This document shows, one piece after another, positions 43,930 through 55,315 of a DNA stretch of 64,000 bases. The notes under the pieces were generated by a model. The model did no database searches and was not told the DNA's origin. It was given only the letters and a program-made list of their open reading frames with translations. The position numbers and the translations under genes were made by a program. The DNA comes from Orobanche coerulescens (lineage: Eukaryota > Streptophyta > Magnoliopsida > Lamiales > Orobanchaceae), in NCBI GenBank assembly GCA_033398695.1, contig CM065814.1, forward strand, positions 80,742,358 through 80,806,357, written 5' to 3'. Each line of letters opens with the position of its first letter. Within the stretch, counting starts at the first letter, position 1.

Positions 43930-45158
43930 TGTTGTGTCAAGAATTAACACCTTCCGACCGGCGATCGCCTAGGAGGTCGGGCGACCGAGTCACTGCCGAG
44001 CGGCCAAGGCAGATCTGCCGATCATCGACCAGGCGGCCAAGCCTTAACCCAGCGGACAAGCTATATCGGCCAACCGAAGGTCCCAGGACAAATCCCGGTG
44101 CCGAGCGATCGACCTCAGATACGATCGCCTCTCGGTACTCAGCGACCGACTCCTGGCGATCGACTTGCGGGCGATCCTCTCTCGGCATCTACCGACCGAC
44201 CCTTGGTGACCGACCATTGCCGACCCTCAGCACCTGGCCGATGGCGACCTCGTATGATCAGCTAGAGACGACCGCCTCATGTCGATCAGCACCGATGGCC
44301 ATCCAGTCGGCGAAGGTCGAGCCTCAAGACTGGCACCACGTGCATGGGCCAAGACAAGATCCGCGAATCACGGGCCATTGACCACAGCCTGGCAGAATCT
44401 CTCCACCAGCCGACAAGCCGCCGTAAGCTGTCAAGTAGGGCCGCATGTGACTTTGATTCCGCCGAAAGCTGTCAGTAGGGCCACATGTTGACTGACTCCG
44501 GACACGTTCTGGCCCCTTATTGGACCGCCCAGCTGGCGCCAGCCACTGCATTGGACTTTATTCGACCGCCACCACTACCTTGGACTTTAGCCCGACAATG
44601 AGGAGATCGGCACATTATTATATTGGCCGGCAGGCGATCGACACATTATAATATTGGCCGGCAGGCGATCGGCACATTATTATAATGGCCGGAAGGCGAT
44701 CGCCCGCCAAAGGACAGGACCCGGCTACCCCTATATATACAAGGCCCCCTGCATTTGTAAACTCTCTCTGGCAATATCGCGATTCAAGCACACAATACAT
44801 AAACAATATACAGCACTTGGCTATTCTCCAACTCTTGGCAACAGCTATCATTCGGTCTTACTTCTCCCGGCCTCTCTCCTCGAGCAGACTATCGGCGGGG
44901 ACGAAGAACATCGAGCTTCGCTCATGAGCCGGATTAATAGAGTCTTTTTACACTCATTGTATTTAGATTTCTCTCATTAATACTTGTATCCACGAATATT
45001 CGTATTAATATCATCTCGCGGGAGCATTCAAGCCCGGGCCTAACAAACCCGGCAAATCTTGTATTATTTATCTACTCTCGGAAGTGCTCCCGCAATTGTT
45101 GTTTGTTGCCCGTCATCCAGCAGTATTAATCTTCGGATAAATATTTTGGGCAACAACA
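43930..45158 (+). repeat. E6 LTR b (inner, hybrid)
   Basis: It is 1229 bp. Its U3 variants (atcgacc, acaaatccc, gccgagc, ctcagcgacc) match outer LTR d. Its variants from about 44638 onward (gatcgacac, atcattcggtctt, ctcgagc, attaatag, ccacgaat) match outer LTR a. One site, acccggc near 44720, is d-like. A few changes are private. Confidence 0.95.
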
Positions 45159-45286
45159 ATTGGCGCTAGAAGGAGTGCATCCAACCCTCGAATTTTTATA
45201 CCTACCGTCCCGAAGAACACTCACTGTTCTCGGGGCAGATACTTGAAGTGACACTCACTGCACTTCAAAGAAATCCTTCGTAAATC

Positions 45287-46628
45287 ATGTCTTACGCCTC
45301 CGCGTCGAAGAAGGCGGCCGGCCGGCGGCGGACCCCGTTCCGTCCCGATCCGAGCGCGGCCGATGGTGGAAGGCGGCCGCGGTCAAAGACGCTCGATCCC
45401 GTCCGGGATGGCGGTCCGAGCCTCTCGCTTGATCGATTCCAACCAATGAACAGATCAAGAGTCCATAGCCGCCCTTCAGAACGACGGAGTGCTCTCGACG
45501 CGCCTCCTGCTATCACTCCCTCGGTCTCCCGCCGGAAGTCCAAGCGGAAGCTCAAGGCGTGCGCCGAGCGAGCGCCGAAGGCTCTCGCCCGCAAGAAGAG
45601 GCGCTCGGGCCGGGCACCTCTGTCTTCGATCGCACAGGCGGTGACCCGACACAGCGGCCGGGCGATCCGGCCCCAGCTACGAGACGACGGAGTTTGAGTC
45701 CCTCACCAGGAGCTCGGCCTACCCGGCTCCCACAAGGCGATCCAGCCGCCTGGCTCCCGCTCGTCAAATTCTCGAGGTCGGCAGCAGTGGAGTCCGGAGG
45801 TCGGTACACGATCGCCTCGGCCCCCGCTCCCAAAGCCGATCCGCAAGCAGCCGAGCCGCGGCGATTTCCGCATTGCAACGTCAGCTCGACGACGTGAAGG
45901 CGCTCCTGCAATCCGGGGCAGGCGCCGTGAAGACGATCGCCGCGCCAAGCGAGCCGCTCACGATCGACATCGAGCTCGCCCCGGTGCAGCACAAGATCGC
46001 TCCTCCTCAGACACCCGTGTACCAGGGGCGATCGGACCCCCAAACACACCTGCACAAGTTCAACATCTACATGACCGGGTGTGGGGCATCAGACGCGACC
46101 CGGTGCCGAATGTTCCCTCTGACGCTGGACGACCTCGCCCACCGGTGGTACACCTCATTGCCACCTCGGTCCATTGGCTCCTTTAACGAGCTGGCGCACG
46201 TCTTCACGGAATACTTCGCCACCAGGGCCGCTCGGCCAGAAGGTCCCCATCGCATGTGGCGGATCAGGCAAGGGGAAGAGGAGTCCGACTCGGACTACAT
46301 CGACCGGGTTGACATGATCATCCTCAATGGCGAGCCCGTAAGCGATGAGACCGCCCTCTACGCGGTCCTAGGAGGTTTTCAGGGCTTCTCGCCTATGTTC
46401 AGGCATCTCACGAAGACCCTACCGATGACCTGCGCAGCCTTCCGGGCTAGAGCCGCAGATTTCCTGTCCAGGCAAAGGCTTCTTCTTAGCCTAGGAGTTC
46501 CGCGATCGGCGCCCGAGCGACGACCTCCAGTCTCCCAGCCCGAGCGACGACCTCCGGTCTTCCAGCCCGGTCACTACTATCCAGCAGAGCCGGAGGACTC
46601 GCTCACCGCCTACAGTCCAACATTTTAA
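45287..46628 (+). pseudogene. E6 Gag copy b, capsid half intact
   Basis: From the start at 45287 the first third is disturbed compared with copies a and c, with CAG read as CGA or CGG at many places. From 45873 to the stop at 46628 a continuous 251-residue frame covers the capsid: TPVYQGRSDPQTHLHKFNIY, CRMFPLTLDDLAHRWYTSLP, ESDSDYIDRVDMIILNGEP, and a proline-rich tail with a repeated ERRPPV. It has no zinc knuckle. Gag of this kind would build the particle; no enzyme is encoded. Confidence 0.85.
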
Positions 46629-47466
46629 ATAAGGGACTAACTCCCGCCCGATCGCCGATATCGACCCACGAATAAAGCGATCGGCTGCCGAGCGACGATC
46701 GCCAGTCTTCTGGCCCGATCGCCGATCATCACGCTACATCATCAGCAACCCGGTGGACACGATCGCCATCTACAGTCCAGCATATAACATGACGGACTAA
46801 GGCATAAGATCGCCTCCACCGCACATCATAAAGCCATGGCCCTGGCAGTCGATGGAACCGGCTGTTTCGGCCATGCAAGGTCCCTTTCGGCCGAGATCGC
46901 CCGCCCTTCGTTTAAATACGAGGCCGGCGTAGTCTGAGGGCTCTCCAACATTAATCAGTGGACATATGCCACAACCCCCGTCTCAACGTACACCGTCGAG
47001 CTCGGCCATCTCCATGGCTGGCCGAGGTGGAAGCAGAGCTAACAAGCCGCGGGCGTGGAGTTGATTCATCCGACGCTGCCCCGCGCAAGGACTCCTCTAG
47101 ACCGAGACCGCACGCCCTTCGTTTAAATATGAGGCGAGGCGCAGCCTAACAGAGGACCCTCATAATAAAGTGAGTCACGGGACACTCAATGTCTTCGCGC
47201 ACCAAGACACGGTCATGGAGTCGGTCCATTGATCTCCGCGACTGTGCACGATTCCTCAAACAAAGCGAAACCACCAAAGTTTCCATGGGGGATCGGCCAA
47301 TGTTGTTTTTGCAGGTACAAGACCGAAAGATAGCTAGCCAATCGACCATGATAGCCCAAGTCCGAATCCTAAGTCAACTCAGATTGCCCGTCCTCATCCA
47401 TACATGATCGCCAGCAAGAACCACCTCGCCCCATGTTTTCAACATAGGAGCAAGCTGGGGGGCAAT
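46629..47466 (+). other. Non-coding 3' region of E6 internal region b
   Basis: It is nearly identical to 43092-43929, including the duplicated cccttcgtttaaata motif (near 46911 and 47115) and the polypurine tract before LTR c. No coding motif is seen. Confidence 0.7.
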
Positions 47467-48690
47467 TGTTGTGTCAAGAATTAACACCTTCCGACCGGCG
47501 ATCGCCTAGGAGGTCGGGCGACCGAGTCACTGCCGAGCGGCCAAGGCAGATCTGCCGATCATCGACCAGGCGGCCAAGCCTTAACCCAGCGGACAAGCTA
47601 TATCGGCCAACCGAAGGTCCCAGGACAAATCCCGGTGCCGAGCGATCGACCTCAGATACGATCGCCTCTCGGTACTCAGCGACCGACTCCTGGCGATCGA
47701 CTTGCGGGCGATCCTCTCTCGGCATCTGCCGACCGACCCTTGGTGACCGACCATTGCCGACCCTCAGCACCTGGCCGATGGCGACCTCGGATGATCAGCT
47801 AGAGACGACCGCCTCATGTCGATCAGCACCGATGGCCATCCAGTCGGCGAAGGTCGAGCCTCAAGACTGGCACCACGTGCATGGGCCAAGACAAGATCCG
47901 CGAATCACGGGCCATTGACCACAGCCTGGCAGAATCTCTCCACCAGCCGACAAGCCGCCATAAGCTGTCAAGTAGGGCCGCATGTGACTTTGATTCCGCC
48001 GAAAGCTGTCAGTAGGGCCACATGTTGACTGACTCCGGACACGTTCTGGCCCCTTATTGGACCGCCCAGCTGGCGCGCCCATCGCATTGACTTTATTCGG
48101 ATCGCCACCACTACCTTGGACTTTAGCCCGACAGCCAGAGATCGGCACATTATTATATTGGCGTGACGATCGACACATTATAATATTGGCCGGCAGGCGA
48201 TCGGCACATTATTATAATGGCCGGAAGGCGATCGCCCGCCAAAGGACAGGACCCAGCTACCCCTATATATACAAGGCCCCCTGCATTTGTAAACTCTCTC
48301 TGGCAATATCGCGATTCAAGCACACAATACAGAAACAATATACAGCACTTGGCTATTCTCCAACTCTTGGCAACAGCTATCATTCGGTCTTACTTCTCCC
48401 GGCCTCTCTCCTCGAGCAGACTATCGGCGGGGACGAAGAACATCGAGCTTCGCTCAAGAGCCGGATTAATAGAGTCTTTTTACACTCATTGTATTTAGAT
48501 TTCTCTCATTAATACTTGTATCCACGAATATTCGTATTAATATCATCTCGCGAGAGCATTCAAGCCCGGGCCTAACAAACCCGGCAAATCTTGTATTATT
48601 TATCTACTCTCGGAAGTGCTCCCGCAATTGTTGTTTGTTGCCCGTCATCCAGCAGTATTAATCTTCGGATAAATATTTTGGGCAACAACA
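47467..48690 (+). repeat. E6 LTR c (inner, hybrid)
   Basis: It is 1224 bp. Like LTR b it has the U3 variants of outer LTR d and the second-half variants of outer LTR a, including the a-type acccagc near 48250. Confidence 0.95.
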
Positions 48691-48815
48691 ATTGGCGCTA
48701 GAAGGAGTGCATCCAACCCTCGAATTTTTATACCTACCGTCCCGAAGAACACTCACTGCTCGGGCGTATACTTGAAGTGACACTCACTGCACTTCAAAGA
48801 AATCCTTCAGAAATC

Positions 48816-50136
48816 ATGTCTTCTGCCTCCGCGTCGAAGAAGGCCACTGACCAGCCGGCCAGACCCCCCGTTCCATCCCAGTCCGAGCCGCAGCCGATGG
48901 TGGAAGGCAGCCGCCGCGGTCAAAGACGCTCGATCTCATCCCGGGATGGCGGCCCGAGCCTCTCGCTTGACTGGCCCAACCAATGAATGATCGAAGAGTC
49001 CATAGCCGCCTTCAGAACGACGAGTGCTCTCGACGCACCTCCCGCTAGCACTCGCCTCCCGCCGAAGTCCAAGCGAAGCTCAAGGCACATCGCCGAGCGA
49101 GCGCCGAAGGCTCTCGCCCGCAAGAAGAGGCGCTCGGAAGCCGGCACCTCTGTCTTCGATCGCCTGGCGGTGACCCGACACAGCGACCGGGGCAGTCCGG
49201 CCCCAGCTACGAGACGACGGAGTTTGAGTCCCTCACCAGGAGCTCGGCCTACCCGGCTCCCACAAGGCGATCCAGCCGCCTGGCTCCCGCTCGTCAAATT
49301 CTCGAGGTCGGCAGCAGTGGAGTCCGGAGGTCGGTACACGATCGCCTCGGCCCCCGCTCCCAAAGCCGATCCGCAAGCAGCCGAGCCGCGGCGATTTCCG
49401 CATTGCAACGTCAGCTCGACGACGTGAAGGCGCTCCTGCAATCCGGCAGCGCCGGAAGACGATCGCCGCGCCAAGCGAGCCGCCACGATCGACATCGAGC
49501 TCGCCCGGGCAAAGACAAGATCGCTCCTCCTCGCACACCCGTGTACTGTGGGCGATCGGACCCCCAAACACACTCGCACAAGTTCAACATCTACATGACC
49601 GGGTGTGGGGCATCGACGCGACCTGCCGAATGTTCCTCTCGACGGGACGACCTCGCCACCGGTGGTACACCTCATTGCCACCTCGGTCCATCGCCTTTAA
49701 CGAGCCGGCGACGTCTTCACGGAATACTTCGCCACCGTGGCCGCCGCCGTAAGGTCCCCATCGCATGTGGCGGATCGTGCAAGGGGAAGAGGAGTCCGAC
49801 TCGGACTACATCGACCGGGTTGACATGATCATCCTCAATGGCGAGCCCGTAAGCGATGAGACCGCCCTCTACGCGGTCCTAGGAGGTTTTCGTGGCTTCT
49901 CGCCTATGTTCGGGCATCTCACGAAGACCCTACCGATGACTGCGCAGCCTTCCGGCTAGAGCCGCAGATTTCCTGTCTGTGCAAAGGCTTCTTCTTAGCC
50001 TAGGAGTTCCGCGATCGGCGCCCGAGCGACGACCTCCAGTCTCCTAGCCCGAGCGACGACCTCCGGTCTTCCAGCCGGTCACTACTATCCAGCAGAGCCG
50101 GAGGACTCGCTCACCGCCTACAGTCCAACATTTTAA
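48816..50136 (+). pseudogene. E6 Gag copy c, frame-broken
   Basis: The N-terminal 50 codons are identical to copy a. From about 48965 the frame is repeatedly shifted by short losses at positions where copies a or b have CAG or CTG (for example gatcagttcc in copy a, corrupted here). The segment with SDYIDRVDMIILNGEP is readable at 49765-49959. It encodes the same protein as copies a and b and cannot be functional as read. Confidence 0.8.
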
Positions 50137-50968
50137 ATAAGGGACTAACTCCCGCCCGATCGCCGATATCGACCCACGAATAAAGCGATCGGCTGCCGAG
50201 CGACGATCGCGCCTTCTCGCCCGATCGCCGATCATCACGCTACATCATCGGCAACCCGGTGGACACGATCGCCATCTACATCCGGATATAACATGACGGA
50301 CTAAGGCATAAGATCGCCTCCACCGCACATCATAAAGCCATGGCCCTGGCAGTCGATGGAACCAGCTGCTTCGGCCATGCAAGGTCCCTTTCGGCCGAGA
50401 TCGCCCGCCCTTCGTTTAAATACGAGGCCGGCGTAGTCTGAGGGCTCTCCAACATTAATCAGTGGACATATGCCACAACCCCCGTCTCAACGTACACCGT
50501 CGAGGTCGGCCATCTCCATGGCTGGCCGAGGTGGAAGCAGAGCTAACAAGCCGCGGGCGTGGAGTTGATTCATCCGACGCTGCCCCGCGCAAGGACTCCT
50601 CTAGACCGAGACCGCACGCCCTTCGTTTAAATATGAGGCGAGGCGCAGCCTAACAGAGGACCCTCATAATAAAGTGAGTCACGGGACACTCAATGTCTTC
50701 GCGCACCAAGACACGGTCATGGAGTCGGTCCATTGATCTCCGCGACTGTGCACGATTCCTCAAACAAAGCGAAACCACCAAAGTTTCCATGGGGGATCGG
50801 CCAATGTTGTTTTTGCAGGTACAAGACCGAAAGATAGCTAGCCAATCGACCATGATAGCCCAAGTCCGAATCCTAAGTCAGCTCAGATTGCCCGTCCTCA
50901 TCCATACATGATCGCCAGCAAGAACCACCTCGCCCCATGTTTTCAACATAGGAGCAAGTCGGGGCAAT
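50137..50968 (+). other. Non-coding 3' region of E6 internal region c
   Basis: Same content as the a and b copies, ending in a shortened polypurine tract (agcaagtcggggcaat) before LTR d. Confidence 0.7.
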
Positions 50969-52190
50969 TGTTGTGTCAAGAATTAACACCTTCCGACCGG
51001 CGATCGCCTAGGAGGTCGGGCGACCGAGTCACTGCCGAGCGGCCAAGGCAGATCTGCCGATCATCGACCAGGCGGCCAATCCTTAACCCAGCGGACAAGC
51101 TATATCGGCCAACCGAAGGTCCCAGGACAAATCCCGGTGCCGAGCGATCGACCTCAGATACGATCGCCTCTCGGTACTCAGCGACCGACTCCTGGCGATC
51201 GACTTGCGGGCGATCCTCTCTCGGCATCTGCCGACCGACCCTTGGTGACCGACCATTGCCGACCCTCAGCACCTGGCCGATGGCGACCTCGGATGATCAG
51301 CTAGAGACGACCGCCTCATGTCGATCAGCACCGATGGCCATCTAGTCGGCGAAGGTCGAGCCTCAAGACTGGCACCACGTGCATGGGCCAAGACAAGATC
51401 CGCGAATCACGGGCCATTGACCACAGCCTGGCAGAATCCTCCACCAGCCGACAAGCCGCCGTAAGCTGTCAAGTAGGGCCGCATGTGACTTTGATTCCGC
51501 CGAAAGCTGTCAGTAGGGCCACATGTTGGTCGACTCGGACACGTTACGCCCCTTATCGACCGCCACCGGCGCCACCATCGCATTGACTTTATTCGGATCG
51601 CCACCACTACTCGACTTTAGCCCGACAAATTTCAGAGATCGGCACATTATTATATTGGCCGGCAGGCGATCGGCAAATTATAATATTGGCCGGCAGGCGA
51701 TCGGCACATTATTATAATGGCCGGAAGGCGATCGCCCGCCAAAGGACAGGACCCGGCTACCCCTATATATACAAGGCCCCCTGCATTTGTAAACTCTCTC
51801 TGGCAATATCGCGATTCAAGCACACAATACAGAAACAATATACAGCACTTGGCTATTCTCCAACTCTTGGCAACAGCTATCCTTCGGTGTTACTTCTCCC
51901 GGCCTCTCTCCTAGAGCAGACTATCGGCGGGGACGAAGAACATCGAGCTTCGCTCAAGAGCCGGATTAACAGAGTCTTTTTACACTCATTGTATTTAGAT
52001 TTCTCTCATTAATACTTGTATCCATGAATATTCGTATTAATATCATCTCGCGAGAGCATTCAAGCCCGGGCCTAACAAACCCGGCAAATCTTGTATTATT
52101 TATCTACTCTCGGAAGTGCTCCCGCAATTGTTGTTTGTTGCCCGTCATCCAGCAGTATTAATCTTCGGATAAATATTTTGGGCAACAACA
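50969..52190 (+). repeat. E6 LTR d (outer 3' LTR)
   Basis: It is 1222 bp, followed by the second gaatg. Variants that set it apart from LTR a include atcgacc, acaaatccc and gccgagc in U3, and ggcaaatt, atccttcggtgtt, ctagagc, attaacag and ccatgaat in the second half. Confidence 0.95.
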
Positions 52191-52281
52191 GAATGATTAT
52201 TAATGAGTGAAAATTACTGAGCGATAATTACAGACTGATAATTACTGAATGATAATGAATGAATTACAACCGGGTATTACA
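52191..52281 (-). repeat. E5 left LTR, last 86 bases plus duplicated gaatg
   Basis: This is the remainder of the E5 3' LTR after the E6 insertion, ending cgggtattaca. It is AT-rich with repeated gataattactgaat-like words; the window's right end stops inside the matching stretch of the right LTR. Confidence 0.9.
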
Positions 52282-52316
52282 TACTTCCCCCCTTAAAAAG
52301 AGTTTCGTCCCCGAAA
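52282..52316 (-). other. Polypurine tract and hairpin of E5
   Basis: The minus strand reads a hairpin with 7-bp arms (agtttcg/cgaaact), then cttttta and a G-rich tract, then the LTR. It is a diverged form of the hairpin and tract in E1, E2 and E3. Confidence 0.75.
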
Positions 52317-53895
52317 CTAAGGGTCAAACAACTCGGGATGACTCTCCCGCATACTCTCCTCGGTTTCCCAAGTAGCCTCTTCGACTCCGTGTCTAGACCA
52401 CTGAATCTGACCAAAGGAATCGTCTTGTTCCTCAACTGTTTGATTCGCCGCTCCAACACTCGTACAGGACGCTCCTCGTACGAATGATCAACCGCGATCT
52501 CGATTTTGTCGAACTGAAGTATGTGAGAGACGTGAAACACATTATGAATTCGGCCCAACAACAGAGGTAAAGCCAATCGATAAGCTAACTCGCTTACTTG
52601 ATTCAAAATCTCACACGGTCCAATGAATCTCGAACTCAACTCCCCCCTGTTTTCCGAAACGGAAAATACCTCGACTCGGGGACACCTTGACCAAAACGGG
52701 ATCTCCCGTCTCGAACTCTAGTGGTCGATGACGATTACCTGCATATGATTTCGCCGACTCGAGCGACAATGACGCCTCTCGATCCAAGCTACCTTCTCCC
52801 GGGCGGCTATAAGTATATCGGGCTCGGTGCCGATTGACTCTGATGGGTCGTCCCAACACAAGGGAGATCGACAACCGTAACAGGCCTCGTAAGGTGATAC
52901 CTTCATCGCAGCCTGCTAACTAAACTGTACGTGGACACAAACAACAGTAATTGGGCTTCCCAATCCTCTACTAATCGAGGACGCATGCCCTCAACATGTC
53001 CCCAATGTCTGAAAAGTCCTCTCTGATTGTCCGTCGGACTGAGGATGAAAAACGGTAATGATATTAAGCTGAGTTCCCAAGCACGATGAACTGATTCCCT
53101 AAACGAGACACGAATCGCCCGACACGATCACCGTGCAATCTCACTAACTCTCTGATGAGCAACTGGGTAAGTCTCACGGGACCCCATATATCCTTGATCC
53201 CAAGGAAATGAGCTGATTTAGATAGCGATCCACGATCACCCAGATCTTATTCATGCCACGACGACTCGTCGGCAAACTTGTGAAGAAATCCATAGAAACG
53301 TCTTCCCACTTCCATTCTGGAATAGGAAGCGGTATCAGCATACTCGCCGGTCGCTGATATTCATTCTTGACTTGCTGATAGGCTAAACATCTTGAAACAA
53401 ATTCCGCGACTCCTCGCTTCATATTACTCCACCAGAAATGTTGTTTCAAGTCCTTGTACATCCTGCTAGACCCTGGATGAACCGGATAAGGGGTAGCATG
53501 AGCTTCTCTCAAGATCGAGCTTTCCAACTCGTCATTCGCCGGTACGCACAACCGATTCTCAAATCTCAAGAGTCCATCCTCGTGGACCACAAATCCAGGG
53601 GTTTTCCCCTGTACCACATCCTCGCGGATGAGCAACAAAATGAATCTGAACCCTGATTCTCCCTTATTTCCTCCTCAAGTGATGATGAAATCTCTAACAT
53701 ACAAAGCTGTCCCTGAACTTGCTGAAGTCGGACCTCGATCTCGGGTCTAAGGAATTCCTGCTGAAGCTCCTTCTGAACCCTTAAACGAGCAAGCATCTGC
53801 CCCTGAACGGACTTACGACTCAAGGCGTCGGCGACAACATTCGCCTTGCCCGGGTGGCAAAGGATCTCGAAATCATAATCTTTGATTAGTTCCAA
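52317..53895 (-). pseudogene. E5 integrase and chromodomain remnant
   Basis: Readable parts, in order: RNase H tail ([20 protein letters not shown]), integrase zinc region ([13 protein letters not shown], then CLAYQQVK), core start (DVSMDFFTSLPTSRRG), a C-terminal region ([21 protein letters not shown]) and a chromodomain-like end (VLERRIKQLRNKTIPLV, then EATWETEESM in another frame). In the zinc region the second cysteine of C-x2-C is tyrosine, and much of the catalytic core is unreadable. It is a decayed integrase of the same clade as E3. Confidence 0.82.
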
Positions 53896-54840
53896 CCACC
53901 ACCTCTGTCACATCTTTAACTCCTTGAGAGTAAATATATACTTCATCTCTTGTGATTGGTGAATAACTGACAGGTAACGCCATAAAGGTAATGACGCCAA
54001 AATTCCAACGCGAAAACCACGGTTGCTAGCTCCGGTCGTGGGTTGGGTAATTAATCAGCTAATCCGAGGAAACTTCGGATTTACTTAACATCTTTCGGAG
54101 GTTGCCAATCTCGGATAGCCTCCGTCTTCTGAGGGTCGACACGATCTCAGACAGATGAAATTACATGCCCAAAAAATCACTTCGGACATCCAGAACTCAC
54201 AATTGGAAAGCTTACCATGAAGTTGCTCGCGTCTCAACACATCGAGAACCTGATGAAGATGTACCTCGTTTTCCTCTCGATCACGAGAATAAGCCAAAAT
54301 GTCATCGATGAATACAACAACAAACTGATCCAAAAAGTCGATGAAAACCCGATTCATTAAATCCATGAATACCGCAGGTGCATTAGTTAGCCCGAACGGC
54401 ATAACTACGAACTCAAAATGACCATAGTGTTTCGAAACGCCGTCCTCGCGATATCCGACTCTCGAATCCGCAACTGGTGATATCCAGATCTTAAGTCGAT
54501 CTTGGAAAATACTGAAGCTCCCTGAAGTTGATCTAAAAGATCAACAATACGGGTAAGGGGTACTAATCTTGATCATCACCCTGTTCAACTCCTGGTAATT
54601 AATACACATACGAGACGAGCCATCCTTCTCCTTGACAGATCACACTGGTGCTCCTCAAGGGGATGCAATCGGTCGGAGATAACCTTTCTCGAACTACTCC
54701 TCAAGTTGAGTCTTCAACTCCTGCATTCTGGTCCGGGCCATCCGCTACGGTGCCTTCGATAAAGGGGACGTACCGGCTCCAACTCACTCCTGAACTCCAC
54801 TACTCGTCTGGAAATACGTCGTCAATCGATGACAATGATA
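53896..54840 (-). pseudogene. E5 reverse transcriptase and RNase H remnant
   Basis: An open segment (54085-54402) reads [20 protein letters not shown] and then [19 protein letters not shown], the RT catalytic motif. Upstream (54403-54840) the expected RT N-terminal words are present but frame-shifted, and RNase H (53896-54080) is heavily degraded. Confidence 0.8.
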
Positions 54841-54860
54841 CCACAAATGATCGAACATTT

Positions 54861-55315
54861 CGATTGCCCTAGAATGGTCAATCGATAAAAAGTGATACAA
54901 TGAATGTTTGAATAATTCGATTGCCTTAGAAAGGCCAATCGATGAAAATGAAACAATGAATTATTGAATAGCTCGATTGCCTTAGAAAGGTCAATCGATG
55001 AAAATGACGCAATGAATGATTGAATAACTCGATTGCCTTAGAAAGGTCAATCGATGAAAATGATACAATGAATGATTGAATGAATCGATTGTCTTAGAAA
55101 GGCCAATCGATGAAAATAAAACAATGAATGATTGAATGACTCGATTGCCTTAGAAAGGCCAATCGATGAAAATGATACAATGAATGATTGAATGACTCAA
55201 TTGCCTTAGAAAGGCCAATCGATGAAAATGAAACAATGAATGATTGAATGACTCGATTGCCTTAGAAAGGCCAATCGATGAAAATGATACAATGAATGAT
55301 TGAATAGATCGATTG
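54861..55315 (-). repeat. 56-bp minisatellite inside E5 pol, eight units
   Basis: A unit containing cgattgccttagaaaggcc and caatgaatgattgaatga starts at 54861, 54918, 54974, 55030, 55086, 55142, 55198, 55254 and partly at 55310. The period is 56 bp (57 once). It lies between the protease and RT coding parts. Because 56 is not a multiple of three, it breaks the frame. Minus-strand open frames across it are by-products of the repeat. Confidence 0.93.

Larger units (their letters stand above)
40391..52190 (+). mobile_element. Tandem array E6: four LTRs and three gag-only internal regions
   Basis: LTRs at 40391-41622, 43930-45158, 47467-48690 and 50969-52190 alternate with three internal regions of about 2.3 kb, all on the plus strand. 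A single pair of target duplications, gaatg (40386-40390 and 52191-52195), flanks the whole, so it is one insertion amplified in place. Each internal region has a primer site, one gag frame and a polypurine tract but no polymerase. The capsid sequence (LAHRWYTSLPPRSIGSF) differs from the chromovirus Gags here and resembles the non-chromovirus gypsy type. The exact lineage is uncertain. Confidence 0.95.
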
